A stretch of 64,000 bases of DNA from Sphaerulina vaccinii (taxonomy: Eukaryota > Ascomycota > Dothideomycetes > Mycosphaerellales > Mycosphaerellaceae): the NCBI GenBank assembly GCA_022570795.1, contig JAKUDP010000025.1, forward strand, positions 1,255,001-1,319,000, given 5' to 3'. This document shows, piece after piece, positions 19,894-31,680 of the stretch (positions within the stretch are counted from its first letter, which is position 1; each line of letters begins with the position of its first letter). The notes below the pieces were generated by a model. That model searched no databases. It saw nothing but the letters and a program-made list of their open reading frames with translations, and was not told the DNA's origin. The translations under genes and the position numbers were made by a program.

Positions 19894-21051
19894 ATGAAGC
19901 TCTCATCAGTCGTTCTAGCGGCATCATCTGCCTCAGCCATATCGATACCTTCCTTCAGCCAACTATACAATGGCGTCCAACAGCCGCTGTTCGACAGTAG
20001 CGAGAAGTACCTCGTCGAGCTCTCACCGTCTGACCAGCGATGGGTGACTGAAGATGAGAAGTGGCAGCTGAGACGCGAAGGCCTACGCTTCTTCGATGTC
20101 ACAGATCACCAGGATGCGTCTGTGATGAACTCCAAGAAGAGCAAGTCCAAGGTCACATATCCTAAGAAGCCAGCACAGAACGAGACAGTATCGAAGCTTA
20201 TCAAGAGTTTGGACCAGAAGAATATGCGCAAGCATCTTGAAACCTTTACCAGCTTTCATACCCGATACTACAAGAGCGACTATGGTAGACAGTCGTCGGA
20301 GTGGCTGTTCGACCAGGTCAACCAGACTCTGAGTGATGCGGGACCAGTGGGAATAGTGCAATACTCCAAGCATCCTTGGGGACAGAACTCCATCATCGCC
20401 ACGTTGCCAGGCAAGAGCGAAAAAACTGTTGTCATCGGAGCCCACCAGGACAGCATCAATCTGTTCCTGCCATCGATCCTAGCGGCACCAGGAGCAGATG
20501 ATGATGGCAGCGGTACCGTCACTATTCTCGAGGCACTTCGCGTGATCTTGCAGGACCCCGATATTGCGCATGGCAAGGCCGAGAACACGTTGGAGTTTCA
20601 CTGGTACAGCGCTGAGGAGGGCGGACTGCTCGGTTCGCAAGCGATCTTCAGCGCGTACGAGAAGCAGGGTCGCGATGTCAAGGCTATGTTACAGCAAGAC
20701 ATGACAGGCTATACTCAAGGCACGAAAGACGCGGGCAAGCCCGAGTCAGTTGGAGTTATTACTGACTACGTCGACCCGGATTTGACCGACTTCATCAAGA
20801 AGGTGGTCACCGAATACTGCACTATTCCATACGTTGAGACCAAGTGCGGTTATGCTTGCTCCGATCATGCATCCGCTAGCAAAGCTGGTTATCCTTCCGC
20901 GTTCGTGATCGAGTCGGACTTCCCTAACTCGGATAAGAAGATTCACACCACGGAGGACAAGATCGAATACCTCGACTTCGGCCACATGCTGCAGCACGCA
21001 CGACTGACACTCGGACTAGCGTATGAGCTCGCATTTGCTTCTTTCGAATAG
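19894..21051 (+). CDS. Secreted leucine aminopeptidase, M28 family
   Basis: Single exon, 385 aa. A signal peptide covers about residues 1-16 (MKLSSVVLAASSASAI), followed by a propeptide of roughly 70 residues and the catalytic domain. The M28 zinc and catalytic residues are visible: His and Asp in VIGAHQDSI, Asp in PGADDDGSG, the Glu pair in SAEEGGLLGS, Asp in MLQQDMTGYT, and a C-terminal His in IHTTEDKIEYLD. A disulphide pair is likely in CGYACSDHAS. The layout and length match the fungal extracellular Lap1 type, which removes N-terminal residues from peptides outside the cell. Confidence 0.93.
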   Translation: MKLSSVVLAASSASAISIPSFSQLYNGVQQPLFDSSEKYLVELSPSDQRWVTEDEKWQLRREGLRFFDVTDHQDASVMNSKKSKSKVTYPKKPAQNETVSKLIKSLDQKNMRKHLETFTSFHTRYYKSDYGRQSSEWLFDQVNQTLSDAGPVGIVQYSKHPWGQNSIIATLPGKSEKTVVIGAHQDSINLFLPSILAAPGADDDGSGTVTILEALRVILQDPDIAHGKAENTLEFHWYSAEEGGLLGSQAIFSAYEKQGRDVKAMLQQDMTGYTQGTKDAGKPESVGVITDYVDPDLTDFIKKVVTEYCTIPYVETKCGYACSDHASASKAGYPSAFVIESDFPNSDKKIHTTEDKIEYLDFGHMLQHARLTLGLAYELAFASFE

Positions 21052-22541
21052 AAGGCATTGCGAGAAAATTCCTACCGCCAGGCGCAGGCGTGGTGTCTTG
21101 CTGGACGCGGAGAACCTGTGGCAGATCGGAGACACTATGTTCGGAACTGGGACTGGCACGTTGACATGGAAAGGCTATGTATAGACGGGCCAAGTGAGCG
21201 TTATCGTCAATGCCACTCCTGAGGGTATGATTCTGAGAGAGCAAGAAAGTGGTGTGAAAGGCATGCAATGATCGACCTATGTTATTCCGAGAGTGCGGAC
21301 GCAACCTGGGGATTTGTGGGTGTGCAAGGGATCCACCATATGAACCTGTCAAATCGATATTACTGCACGTGCTATGCGCGTGTTCTCCGCATTCCAATCT
21401 GTCTGTCTACGATCGTGGAAGCCTGAGATCTCATTCCAGTGCCGCAGGACGATTTGGAAGACTTCTTGTACTTCTAGATGTTCTGTTATATTGTTTCAGC
21501 TTACCTGATTGCTCATGCGTTGGCAGTAACACTTTGCCGTCCACCGGCCGATACCCCTGTCGTTTTGCAAGTATAGAACGCTTCTAGCGCCTTTGAAATG
21601 CAGCTAGAAATACGTTGTGCGAGGGATTCTCGCCTGCATGCGCGTTTAATGAGGTCGCATCGCATTGCGCCCGCCGCCTCCCCCAACCATCTTTCGTGAC
21701 GGATGACAGCGAGAATTCTCACAACTGTCAATACTCCTGGACGGAACCGTGGCGAAGGATGAGGGTGTGCAGCTCAGCGTGATTTGATTCTTTGGTGCTG
21801 CAAGGAGGCAAGTTTCGGGTACATGCAGGTCCTCTCACAGCCACAGACTGCAAAGATGCGAAGCGTCTCACGTAGATTTCCTGCCATCAGCCTAACACGT
21901 ACCATCATCGGTGGCTGCTCCATGGTGGACCTGGGGCAACGTAAAGTAAAAGCAGTGTTCATATGGTCTGGAGACTAATGTTGCCACTGCATAGCGAGAC
22001 TTCGCGACTGTCCGGAAGAGAGCAATACTCAACAGCATATGCGATGGTGGTCGAGTTCTCGCTTCTTCTCGTCAAGTGAAGTCGAGAACTTCACATGCGA
22101 GCCACACTTTCTCAAACCGGCCCGCTGAGGGCGTTCCTGCAGGAGCTATTAAAAGTGGCGATGGAGATCTTTCCACAGGGCAGCGTCGTACAGAGACTTT
22201 GACTATTGCGAAGAAACGTTGTATAAGACGATCCACTACCTCGTGTACTCTACTGGCCACACCTACACTACCTAACGCCTGGCCTTCTCTGAACACAGAC
22301 GCCGAGAACTGTGATCGAGCTGCAACTTCCCGCACGTGAACAAGGCGCAAGGCAAGACATTCGTTTGGAGAAAAACATAAAAAGCGCGACGACTTCACAT
22401 ACCTCCCAACCTCAAGACATTCAAGCCTTCCAGCCTCTGGCCAAGACTACGGCATCTGGTCTCAAGCATACAGATAGCAGCCTTCCACACCTGGACCTGG
22501 TTCACACATTCGTTTCACAAGCTCGCGACCACTCCACGGCC
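21052..22541. other. Long intergenic region
   Basis: About 1.5 kb. Short open frames exist on both strands but none shows a recognisable domain or a convincing start and splice pattern. It must contain the aminopeptidase 3' end and the promoter of the Cys-rich secreted protein. Confidence 0.35.
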
Positions 22542-23530
22542 ATGCTGTCACTCGCTTTACTACCACTCCTCGCGGCCCTGAGCTATGCGCTCCCACAGGA
22601 GACCGCATGTGCTACCATCATCAAACAAATAATCGTGCCAACCAAGACTGCGACATACTCGTCCACTGCGGTCGTGACTGTCTATCCGACCACGGCCAAG
22701 AACTTGGGCGTCTTCACGCTGATCAGCACGATCTCGGACACGACCACAGTTCAGACCTTGACCAGTACGACGACCTCGTGTGCGGCCAGTGGTACTGTGT
22801 AAGTGTCGTCGATCCACCACCACTTCCGAATGAGAGCTAACAATGGACGTCTAGCTCGGTGCCTCTGTCGACCACTACCGTCTATGGTACTTCCAACTTC
22901 CCTAAGCGTCAGCTCGGCCTGAATCCACGACAAGAGGACTGCACTGTGACTTTTACTTCCTACACCACGTATGGCCAGACCTACACTTATGTTCCGGCCG
23001 GCAAGACTAGCACCTTCTACGACTACTCGGCCTTCTCCCAGACCACAGTGACCAGCATGAAGACTGGCGGTAAAGCGTACGCCGTCGCGACTTCTATGGT
23101 CACCAAGCCAGTCACCTGTGGATCCCAGACCATCACCCAGAAAGGCCAAACCTCTACTGTGACTCTCGACCCAAAGTGCTCGCCAAGCGCGATGATCAGC
23201 CAGTACGCCGACTACGGCATTTCGTACCTATCAGACACACCATCAGCTGGTGCGACGTGGACCACGAACACGACTGATGCTTCACAATGCTGCCAGCTCT
23301 GTGCAACATCTTGGCAGTGTGCCGCATCTGCCTGGGACATTCGAACTGGAGAGTGCAGACTTGAGTTCCCCGTCAAGTACGACACAGGCGATCTGAACTG
23401 TGGCAATGGCCTTCTGGGTTACTATGATGCTGGTCCAGCTAACCCAATGGCTCCAGGTACTGGTTGGTACGTTGCAAAGCTTTGCGGTGATGCGACCTTT
23501 GGTGGTGCACAGCCAGACGATGGGTCATAA
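22542..23530 (+). CDS. Secreted cysteine-rich protein with an apple/PAN-like C-terminal module
   Basis: Two exons, 22542..22798 and 22855..23530, with a 56-bp phase-2 intron (GTAAGT donor, GCTAAC branch, CTAG acceptor); 310 aa. Signal peptide MLSLALLPLLAALSYALP. The mature part is rich in Thr, Ser and Tyr, as in wall-associated proteins, and contains a possible dibasic site (KR in NFPKRQLGL). Near residues 230-285 lies DASQCCQLCATSWQCAASAW followed by further cysteines, resembling the Cys pattern of apple/PAN-like domains, which bind carbohydrate or protein. I infer an extracellular or wall protein; no specific function is claimed. Confidence 0.8.
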
Positions 23531-24686
23531 ATGCTTGAAGATAAGGACTTTTTCGACTCTTCCCGAACTTGCGACACGGTATGGATATGGATGGCAGGAA
23601 AAATGCTGCAGATGGTCAGCTTTATGTTGAGCGAGGCATGTCTTACCTGACGTGTATCATCAGCGACTCATGTATATACACTGTACGACTGACGAGTGAC
23701 GGCGTTGTAATGGAGGCATGACAACAATACTAAATATATGAACCTTTCCGATCGAGAAACATTCTCCAGCCACCATGTTGCTGTATGACAAGCATATTCC
23801 TGCTTTGGCCTCGTGGAAGATCTGGTGGCTTGTGTTCGTTGGTGGCGTCCTATACTTCGCAACACTTACCGATGAGTCGATGCTAGCAAAAGGCTGAGCA
23901 CATCGGTGCGCTTCCTTGTTTTAGAGAACATAGCTCATCATCTAGCTCGCGAGCTTCTGCACGATGCCATCACGCCAAGACGAGATACATGCGTGTTAGC
24001 ACAAGCGTGAGATTGAACTCGTTACGAGCGTTCGTTCGTACGTTCATCAGAATAGCTTGTTAGCACGAGGTGAGACGGTTGTACTGTGACGAGGAAGATG
24101 ATAATAGGAGGTATCGTTACCGGTCTGGACAGTGGTCATCAATGTTGGTGTGGCTGACACCGCCTCGACGCCTCAATCACGGGGGGGAGCGCGTATGAAA
24201 TTGGCTTCGCAGATCGTCAAACACGTTGTCCTTGGCTTGCATGAGCCTTCAGCAAACAAGAAACGAGCTCAAGCAACATAAGCCCCCGGTCCGTCAAAAG
24301 CATGTAGGAGCTTCATCTTTCCCTTCACTGTTGCTACTCTCTCTCATCTATCACATCTCTTTGGAAAGAGTGACCGAGTAATTGCTTCATCTCGCGTATA
24401 TCGGCTGATCAGCCCATTGAACCTCACTGACCACCACACTCCTATCTAGATACGATCTTGACGCCTGTGCTCCGCAGCACTGCAGCGTGGTCGACCTACA
24501 AGACTTATTCTCACCACTCCGAACGCCTTGTCGCAGCAGAAAAGCGGCTGGTTTCTCCTACGACACCTCAGACGCCAACAATCTACAGAGATCAGAGGTC
24601 CAACTCACAAACTCACACATCTGAGTTTGCCAAGTACCGACGACCCAAGCTTGACCAAGCCTGCCCGCCAACGTGGAGCAGACTCC
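23531..24686. other. Intergenic region and leader
   Basis: About 1.15 kb between the secreted protein and the exchanger. A frame upstream of the exchanger (24528-24686) is open but begins with TTG, so I treat it as leader. No repeat or RNA gene recognised. Confidence 0.35.
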
Positions 24687-26294
24687 ATGACGAGCCGCCC
24701 AAAGCCCAGTCGACAAGAGTCGACTGCTAAGTACCATCGACAGGAGCAGCCTAGCCACGGTATCGGCTGGCACGGTCGCGCCAATGTCTTCAAGCGAAAG
24801 TCTGTTGGTCCACCAGAAGAGGATCAAGGAGCTGGGACAGGGAATGAGGCGGGACAGAATGAGAAACAACTGCCACAATACAACTCAGATGGGCATAGAG
24901 TGAACCATGCCGGGCACAAAGTCACGAAGGGCATTCAACCTGATGGAGAGAGCGGGCGAAGCTGGTTTCATCCATGGCACTTTGTTAGAATCATCTGGAC
25001 AAGCTCTTGTCAAGCGAGTAGATGGACGAACATACTCTGGCCATTCACGATCGCAGCTCTTGTGCTCTATTTCTCTCACGGACCGCCTCTATGGATCTTC
25101 ATCACGGCATATATCGGCATGATACCAGCAGCCAACTTGGTCGGATTTGCTGGTCAGGAACTTGCGAGAAAGATCCCGAAGGTCGCTGGTGTGCTCCTCG
25201 AGACTACGTTCGGCAGTGTTGTCGAGATCATCCTGTTTATGGTATTGCTCGTGCAAGGAAAACAACAGGTTGCAGCAGGAGAAGACAATCCGAATGTGCC
25301 TGTCATTCGAGCTGCCATTCTTGGATCAATTCTGGCAAATTTGTTGATGTGCCTTGGTGAGTCTGACTTGACACTTTCGTCGAGTGTGCTCGGTGACTAA
25401 TGATGACCAGGCCTCTGCTTCTTCGTTGGAGGTATATTCCACCCTCAGCAGACGTTTCACGAGGCCATCTCCGAAGTGGGTTCTAACCTGATGCTCGTCG
25501 CTGGGATGGGACTCATCATACCGACAATCTACTACGCCTCGCTCTACACTTCACGTCCGGACCTTCCTGCGGACGAGCTGGCTTCGTTCCACACTGACAT
25601 CATATCAAACACGGCCAGGCTCTCACGCGCGGCGGCTATCATCCTACTCATATCTTTCTGCATCTACGTCTGGTTCCAAGCACGCAGTCATCACGGCTTA
25701 TACGAAGACATTCTGGAAGCCGATGAGGAGCGAGACCATGATAGACACAAGGATCTCGCGAAGGCGAAGCTTACACTCACTGAGAGCATAATTGCTTTAT
25801 TGATTGCCCTTACGTTCGTCAGCTTTATGGCTGTGTTCTTGGTCAAAGAGATCCATTACATCGTAGAGCGAGGAGTGAAGGATGCCTTTGTCGGCCTTAT
25901 CCTGATTCCACTTGTGGAGAAGGCGGCCGAGCATATTACAGCTGTTGACGAAGCTTATGACAACCAGATGAACTTCGCTCTCAGCCACGTTTTGGGCGCA
26001 AGTATCCAGACAGCGCTACTGAACGCACCACTCGTTGTCCTGGTGGGCTGGGGCATCAATTCCGACGTGAGCCTCAACTTCGAGATTTTCGACGCTATTG
26101 TGCTCATCCTCGCTATCATTGTGGTCGGGAATTTCCTTAGGGACGAAAAGTCCGACTATCTTGAAGGCGCGCTTTGTGTGATGGTGTATGCATTGATCGC
26201 TACTGGGGCTTTCTACTACCCGAATCCTAGAGAGAATTCGGCGGGAGCAGGCACAGCAAGTGAAGAGGTCGTTCATAAGTTGTTGTTTACTTGA
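24687..26294 (+). CDS. Ca2+/H+ exchanger-type cation antiporter (CaCA superfamily)
   Basis: Exons 24687..25356 and 25411..26294, 54-bp intron with GTGAGT donor, phase 1; 517 aa. After a polar N-terminal tail of about 110 residues come roughly 11 hydrophobic segments. The first alpha-repeat reads GFAGQELARK...LLETTFGSVVEIILF, with the acidic residue in the E-T-T-F-G-S-V-V-E pattern of Vcx1/CAX proteins; the second is IPLVEKAAEHITAV, where the canonical G-N-x-x-E is replaced by V-E-K-A-A-E-H. A hydrophilic acidic loop (DEERDHDRHKD) separates the halves. Family members load the vacuole with Ca2+ in exchange for H+. The altered second repeat makes ion specificity uncertain. Confidence 0.85.
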
Positions 26295-26898
26295 ACTTGA
26301 AGGAGCGTATGACAAGAGATTGGTTTGGCAGAAGATGTCTGCGAGCTTTGTATTTGGCTTGCTTGAAATTGTGCTAGCTAGCGATGGAGTTGAAAGCGTT
26401 AGCTATGTCAGGCTCAGCCATTGGCCCTTTGATGCCTCAAGATCTTCCTATCTCTTCCCAGTACGAACATGTATAGGTTCGTCGTTGTGCACATCTCGAA
26501 CTTAGCTGTCAGTCGTCCGAAGATCGTGCTTCTTGGTCATCTCCGTGCGTGAGCTAGGAGCCACGCCGTGTTGTTCCCAGACATATCTGTCAGGCATTTG
26601 AGACCGCGCTTCAGAGAAGAGTGAGTTCGCGAGCACATGAAAGAAGTTGTGCTAGCTTTGGTACCGTAGACGCTAGCGACGCGCCATTTACGCCACTCGA
26701 ATCCCTGTCGGGAACCAGGGACAGGCGCTCTTGCTTCAACTTTGAACTTCCAAACATCAACATCGCCAAAAGCACCAGAGACACTCACACTCGTTTGGAA
26801 CATCTGCCTCCCCGAATCCCCGCCTACTGAGCCCACGAAACGAGCTCCAGCAGCAATCGGCATCCAATCGCGATTCAGAGACACTTGCGAACATTACG
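26295..26898. other. Intergenic region
   Basis: About 600 bp of apparently non-coding sequence before the Kre9/Knh1-like gene. Nothing else is supported. Confidence 0.3.
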
Positions 26899-27737
26899 AT
26901 GTGGTCTTCGACTCTCCTTCCATTGCTTGCCACCCTCACCACGACCGCTCTCGCAGATGTCAAATTCACTGCGCCCGCGGCGGGCGCCTCGATAGCAGCT
27001 GGAACATTGACAGTGGAGTGGAAGGACTCGGGAGATTCGCCTGCTCTCAGCGATCTGGGCACATACACACTTCAGTTGATGATTGGAGGGAACACAGATG
27101 CCACTTCGGTATGCGCTACTGCAGCAATGCTCGAGACACATAATGCTAACTGCATCTGCAGGCTGCGCTTTTGACGCTAAGCACTAAGGGTGATCATGCG
27201 CAAGGAACCACAGCGGAGGGCACAGTAACAGCCAACATTGCAGGCACGCTCAAGAATGGATACTATTTGAAGATGATATCGACAGCAAAAGAGGGTGGCA
27301 CAGTCACAAACTACTCAAACCGATTCAGTATAACAGGAATGACCGGAACGAATCCAGCGACTGTCCCGAGCACGATTACTGGTACAGCCGGGCCAGATAC
27401 AGTCAACAATGTCGCCAATGGCGCCGCGGCTGCCGCTGCAAATCCAGCAGCTGCGGATGGAGGCTTGTACGATGTGGCATACGCAGACCAGACCGGACTC
27501 ACGAAGTACGCACCTATGCAGGGCATTCCGCCCACCAAGATTACGGCCAAGAACTTCTCACCGAAGTACCCGACTAGTAGTGTCTCCATTGCCACTACAT
27601 GGTTGCCGAAGCCAACAGTTCAGACGACAATGACACAGACTCAGACGTTCTCAGTAAGCAGTATGGAAAACACCGCGGCTCCCCAGGCAGGACCTTCGGG
27701 AGACATGCAGAAGTTCTTAAACAGGTGGAAGGATTAG
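26899..27737 (+). CDS. Kre9/Knh1-family cell-wall glucan assembly protein
   Basis: Exons 26899..27108 and 27162..27737, 53-bp phase-0 intron (GTATGC donor, GCTAAC branch); 261 aa. Signal peptide of about 20 residues (MWSSTLLPLLATLTTTALAD). The N-terminal domain, VKFTAPAAGASIAAGTLTVEW through FSITGM, is the Ig-like fold of the Kre9/Knh1 N-terminal family, secreted proteins needed for beta-1,6-glucan assembly in yeast. The C-terminal half is rich in Ala, Thr and Pro and could be O-glycosylated, and it lacks an obvious GPI-type hydrophobic end. A role in wall assembly is inferred from the family. Confidence 0.83.
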
Positions 27738-28417
27738 AAGGATATCTCTGCTTTGATTCGAGGACCAGGGCAACGAGGTCAAAGACGGACCGCTGTAGAC
27801 TTGTGAGAGACAAAACAGAGACAGACTGCATCAGGCCATGTGAGGCAGATGCACAGGCGTATGCTCGCAGAAGAGCTTTGTGACAGTATTAGCGACATGG
27901 CGGAGCAGTGTAAGAAGCATGCCACATAAATATCATGACAGAATGATAATGAAGATATGGATCATAGAGCTCTTCGTCTGCTTCTCCGTCCAGCGTCTCG
28001 CTGATCTTGAGCCTGCCATGGTGACAAGCTCACAGACAGACTTGCTGAAACACATTCACGTTGTTCAGAGATACTTGCTTGCCTTCTTCCCCAAGCAGAG
28101 GATGGGCAAGAGAAGCAAAGTTCCGACCAAGAGCTCGAACGGCTACTCCAATCAAGAGCTTTCAGTGATGGCATATGAATTGTCTCACTGAGCTTGAGCC
28201 TGCCATGGTGACAGGCTGACATACAGACTTGCTGAAACACATTCGTGCCATTCAGAGATACTTGCTTACTCCTACCTGGAGACTTAGGAGCAAGAGCTCG
28301 AATGGCTTCACGCTTAGACGCGACTGCCAAGCCATAGCGAAAAGTCAAAATATCGTACCCCCTACATTTAGATCTTAGTTCCACTCGCGAACAAACACAC
28401 CAATCATAACAACCATC
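27738..28417. other. Intergenic region with a diverged direct repeat
   Basis: Apart from the repeat listed separately at 27996-28267, I see no supported feature. The minus-strand frame across it has no recognisable domain. Confidence 0.35.
27996..28267. repeat. Diverged 85-bp direct repeat
   Basis: Copies 27996..28080 and 28183..28267 share cttgagcctgccatggtgac and cttgctgaaacacattc and agree at roughly 75 of 85 positions; most differences are transitions. A further shared block, gagctcgaa(c/t)ggct, follows each copy at shifted spacing (28131 and 28294), implying a small indel after duplication. Confidence 0.75.
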
Positions 28418-28831
28418 ATGCCGAACGTCTCAACATATCACTGTCTCTGCACAGAGCTCATTCTCGCAAGCACACCTCAATTAGCCGATCTTCCAAGGCG
28501 TGAAAGCGATGGCTCATTTATATGCAAGATCATTCCAGGAGAAAACATCACAGCAAATTCCAGTATCCTCACAAGCGCTGTGGCAACTGAAGACAAGCCT
28601 GTCGTCTTGAACCTGGACGATGGATTCGAGAAACGCTATCCTACGAGGTGCACGAGGTGCGGATTGATGTTTGGGTATCAGCTTGATTTCAGTCAATGGG
28701 AAGGTACGAAGGACAGCAGTGGGAGGCGAGAGGATGTAGTATATGTGATTCCGAACGGGTTGTTGAGTACAGAGGCTATTAGTGCGGGCAAGAAATTGGG
28801 AGATCGGGAGGTCGAAGTCAAGGCAGGATGA
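28418..28831 (+). CDS. STEEP1/CXorf56 (UPF0428)-family protein
   Basis: Single exon, 137 aa. It begins MPNVSTYHCLCTELILAST, contains LADLPRRESDGSFICKI, and has the paired cysteines of TRCTRCGLMFGYQ. The order 'Y-H-C-x-C ... L-P-R-R ... C-x-x-C-G' is that of the conserved eukaryotic UPF0428 family, whose human member (STEEP1) promotes export of STING from the ER. Fungi lack STING, so the role here must be older and is unknown. Length is shorter than the animal protein, consistent with loss of the C-terminal extension. Confidence 0.78.
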   Translation: MPNVSTYHCLCTELILASTPQLADLPRRESDGSFICKIIPGENITANSSILTSAVATEDKPVVLNLDDGFEKRYPTRCTRCGLMFGYQLDFSQWEGTKDSSGRREDVVYVIPNGLLSTEAISAGKKLGDREVEVKAG

Positions 28832-30380
28832 ACTGGTGGCTGCATTTGGTGCTCAGATCTGAGGCGGTACTGGTGCGATCCTGCAGCTATCGTGGTATAC
28901 CAACCTACTCCGGACCACAGAGCAAGAACCACGACTGCAAAGCTCGAAATACATCAGCCACAAATATGCCAGGTGACCAGCTGGCCAGACTTCAGTGCGC
29001 AGTCTCCAAAAGCGCCAGTCGACACGATAGCGAACGATGGAGCAAGGTAGCCCAATGATGCGTGACGATGCTGTGGTGCTTGCATATGCGACCTAATCAG
29101 GTACCTGTGAGGGCTGTGCGGAGTGTGGATGCACAACAGCACTTCGATCACTTCGGCCCCCGAGCAGCTATTACACCAAGCTCGACCACGTTCAACGCTG
29201 GCAGAAGCAGTGCAGGGGCCTCCAACAATTACCTTCTTGGGTGGTCAAAAGGACGATAGAAGCAATGCAGCAGCACATACATACATTGTCATTGTAATCG
29301 ATAAACGACCAACAGTCGAATATATGGAACGCCGTTTCTCATTCATAGCTTTTCGCAACTCGTACCTCTTCACCGGCTGCACGGTCGACCACAGTTCCGA
29401 GAGACGTTTCTTATGCGCACGGCGAACGGTGCGGTACTTGTATGCCTCCTGAAACGCGATGTTTTGCAAGGATTGGTACGGCTTCACAGTGACCGTGAGG
29501 CAAATCCTAGACTGCCGGAAGAGCTTGCATCGGCTAAACCGACGCGTTTGAGTTCAACGCTATCGAGGATTCGAAGCTGTCTTGCAGGAAAAGCTGCGCC
29601 ACAACAGACAATATTTGCCATCATCACTACCACAATGCGAGAAGCAGAACATGTGGTCGTCACACTCACCGGTCACGTAGGACAACGAGCCATGATGCGC
29701 GTGGCAGACTCCATCACGCGAACGGAAAGCGTGGACAAAGGCAACAAACCACGGATTGTTGCAGTGACATGCCTTTTGAGGCCAAGAGATCTAAAAGAAC
29801 TGTTGAGCCGTGCGTTCAACGGCTTTCACTCCCACTTGGTAGATCCGTAGATCAACGCGTGAAGACGTCAAGTGTGTTGATTGTGAAGAGCAATCATGGT
29901 AATCTGTAGAGGTCTGTAACAACTGGCATACCATGAACAGGCAGAGACGTGGTGGTCAAGTAATCGTAAGAAATACCAAGACCTGTTCGTCCGTATGCAA
30001 GCAGCAAAAGTCAAATAACGATCGAATCAAGTGTCAGCAGCCGCGTAACTAGCTCTCCTCCTCGTCAGCAGCGTACGAGCTGCAAGCCCAAGAATACTTG
30101 CTACATGTACCACTCAGCCCATTGTCTTGCAGCTTGACTTTCCTGCTGCACATCGTCCTTTCCTTGCACGACTGCCACCGCCACCGACGCCCATCCGTCT
30201 TCACTGTTTCGCTAGCCATTGTCACTCGCTTGAGCTTACATCGATAACCAACAGTGCACATACCACCATCCATATCGCGCCAGCCACTTCGCCGCTCCAC
30301 TTGGGGTTCCACTTCCACTCTATATTCCCAACGATCGCCGAAACGGCCCTTGCTCGCAGAACTCCACCACCGCCGCAGTA
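28832..30380. other. Long intergenic region, no gene recognised
   Basis: About 1.5 kb. A minus-strand frame at 29245-29487 encodes a basic peptide ending in a hydrophobic stretch, but it has no recognisable family, and the plus-strand frame at 29413-29850 shows no domain. The last 300 bp are the pyrimidine-rich leader of the DUF2406 gene. Confidence 0.35.
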
Positions 30381-31680
30381 ATGGAGCAGGCGCCAGGTCC
30401 GCAGACACCGTCGGCACGCTCGCGCGGATTCTCGTTTCGCAGCGACCGTAGTGGGGGCTCGCGCCCGAAGGAGGAGATAACTGAGAGTCCCAGGGAGAAG
30501 GAGAGGAAGTCTCAGATCTGGAAGTCGACTAGCAAGGCCAATCCCAATGCCGCGTTGACTGAGGCGAGCCCACATGGTGAGTTATGTCCCTGTGATTATG
30601 CGTCCACCAGCCTCTTCTCTATCACCTTGACCGCTCTGCCTTTGCGCGCTGTTCACTACTCTCGCGAACACTCGACAACCACAGCCACACCCTCACCATG
30701 GCTGCTACACTGGTCATGCCGCCATCGACATCGGACGTCCTCGCTAATCCACCACCAGTCAATGCTATCTTAGAAGAGAGTACTCTAGCATCTCTACGCA
30801 CACAGCAGCACAGGGATGCCAATGGCAATATCATCAGTAAGCGACTCGACTTCTCCATCGATTGCCCATATAGCTGTACTGACCTCCCGGTGCAGCCGAT
30901 CCTGACTTGTCGAATCCAACACGACCGCGCATGGAGAGACCTCTAGACACCATTCGATCCTTCGAGGCAGCTATTGATTCTGGTTATAAGAGACGCTCAA
31001 ACTACGTGCGCTCGGAGTCGTATAATGAGCAGGGAAGCTTCGCTCAATCTAGGAGGAACAGCGCATATGGTGAGTTTACTCCCAGTTCTAAGCGACGATC
31101 ACTTGCCAACCGCATGTCCTCTTCAGGCTTCAACGGTCCACCACCAAACCGACACGGAAACGGCAATGGAGGAGGATACTACGGCGGACGAGCGGATGGA
31201 TACGGACCAGGATCTAGCAGGCCCCCATTCGGCGCGCCTCGTATGCAGTCGGAGCCTAATATGCCACGACCATATCCTCCTCAACATGGCCACCAACAGT
31301 CGCAGGATACAATGGCAACTGGTGTAACACATGGTTCTGATAGTACAGGCCCATGGGCAAGTGGCACAGATCCCAGCAGCGAGAACAGCTCGATTGACAA
31401 GAACTACCCACCAAATGGAGTTAATCAGAATGGATATGCGCCGAACGGCTATGGAGGGCCAAGCTCATCTGGACCGATACCCGAAGACGGCGCATATCCT
31501 ATGAAGTACGGAGGCCCCGTACAGGCGCCAAATGGCGCACGTCGACCCATTCCTCTCGGCAACACAGGAAGCTCTGGCCAGCTTCCGACCGCAGGATCGT
31601 TGCCTTCACAAAAGCGAGCAGAGCCCGAGAAACGGAAGAGCAGGCTTTCTCGCATGTTCAGCAAGAAAGGCAGAGACTAA
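30381..31680 (+). CDS. DUF2406-family protein
   Basis: Three exons: 30381..30576, 30759..30836 and 30896..31680; 352 aa. Introns are 182 bp and 59 bp, both GT-AG; splicing is needed to restore the conserved core NAILEESTLASLRTQQHRDA | NPTRPRMERPLDTIRSFEAA. That core defines the fungal DUF2406 family, cytosolic phosphoproteins of unknown role. The N-terminus is Ser/Arg-rich; the long C-terminal part is disordered, with Gly/Pro/Asn/Tyr runs, and ends in a basic KRKSRLSRMFSKKGRD tail that could bind membrane or nucleic acid. The first intron is unusually long for this window. Confidence 0.87.

Noticed and set aside
19272..20000. A long plus-strand frame through the minisatellite
   Set aside because: Kept open by the 63-bp unit length; it overlaps the aminopeptidase signal peptide in another frame.
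27962..28384. A 140-codon minus-strand frame over the direct repeat
   Set aside because: Low-complexity Ser/Arg content created by the repeat, no domain, no splice partners.
29413..29850. A 145-codon plus-strand frame in the 28.8-30.4 kb gap
   Set aside because: No recognisable family or h-region, and frames on both strands are equally open.
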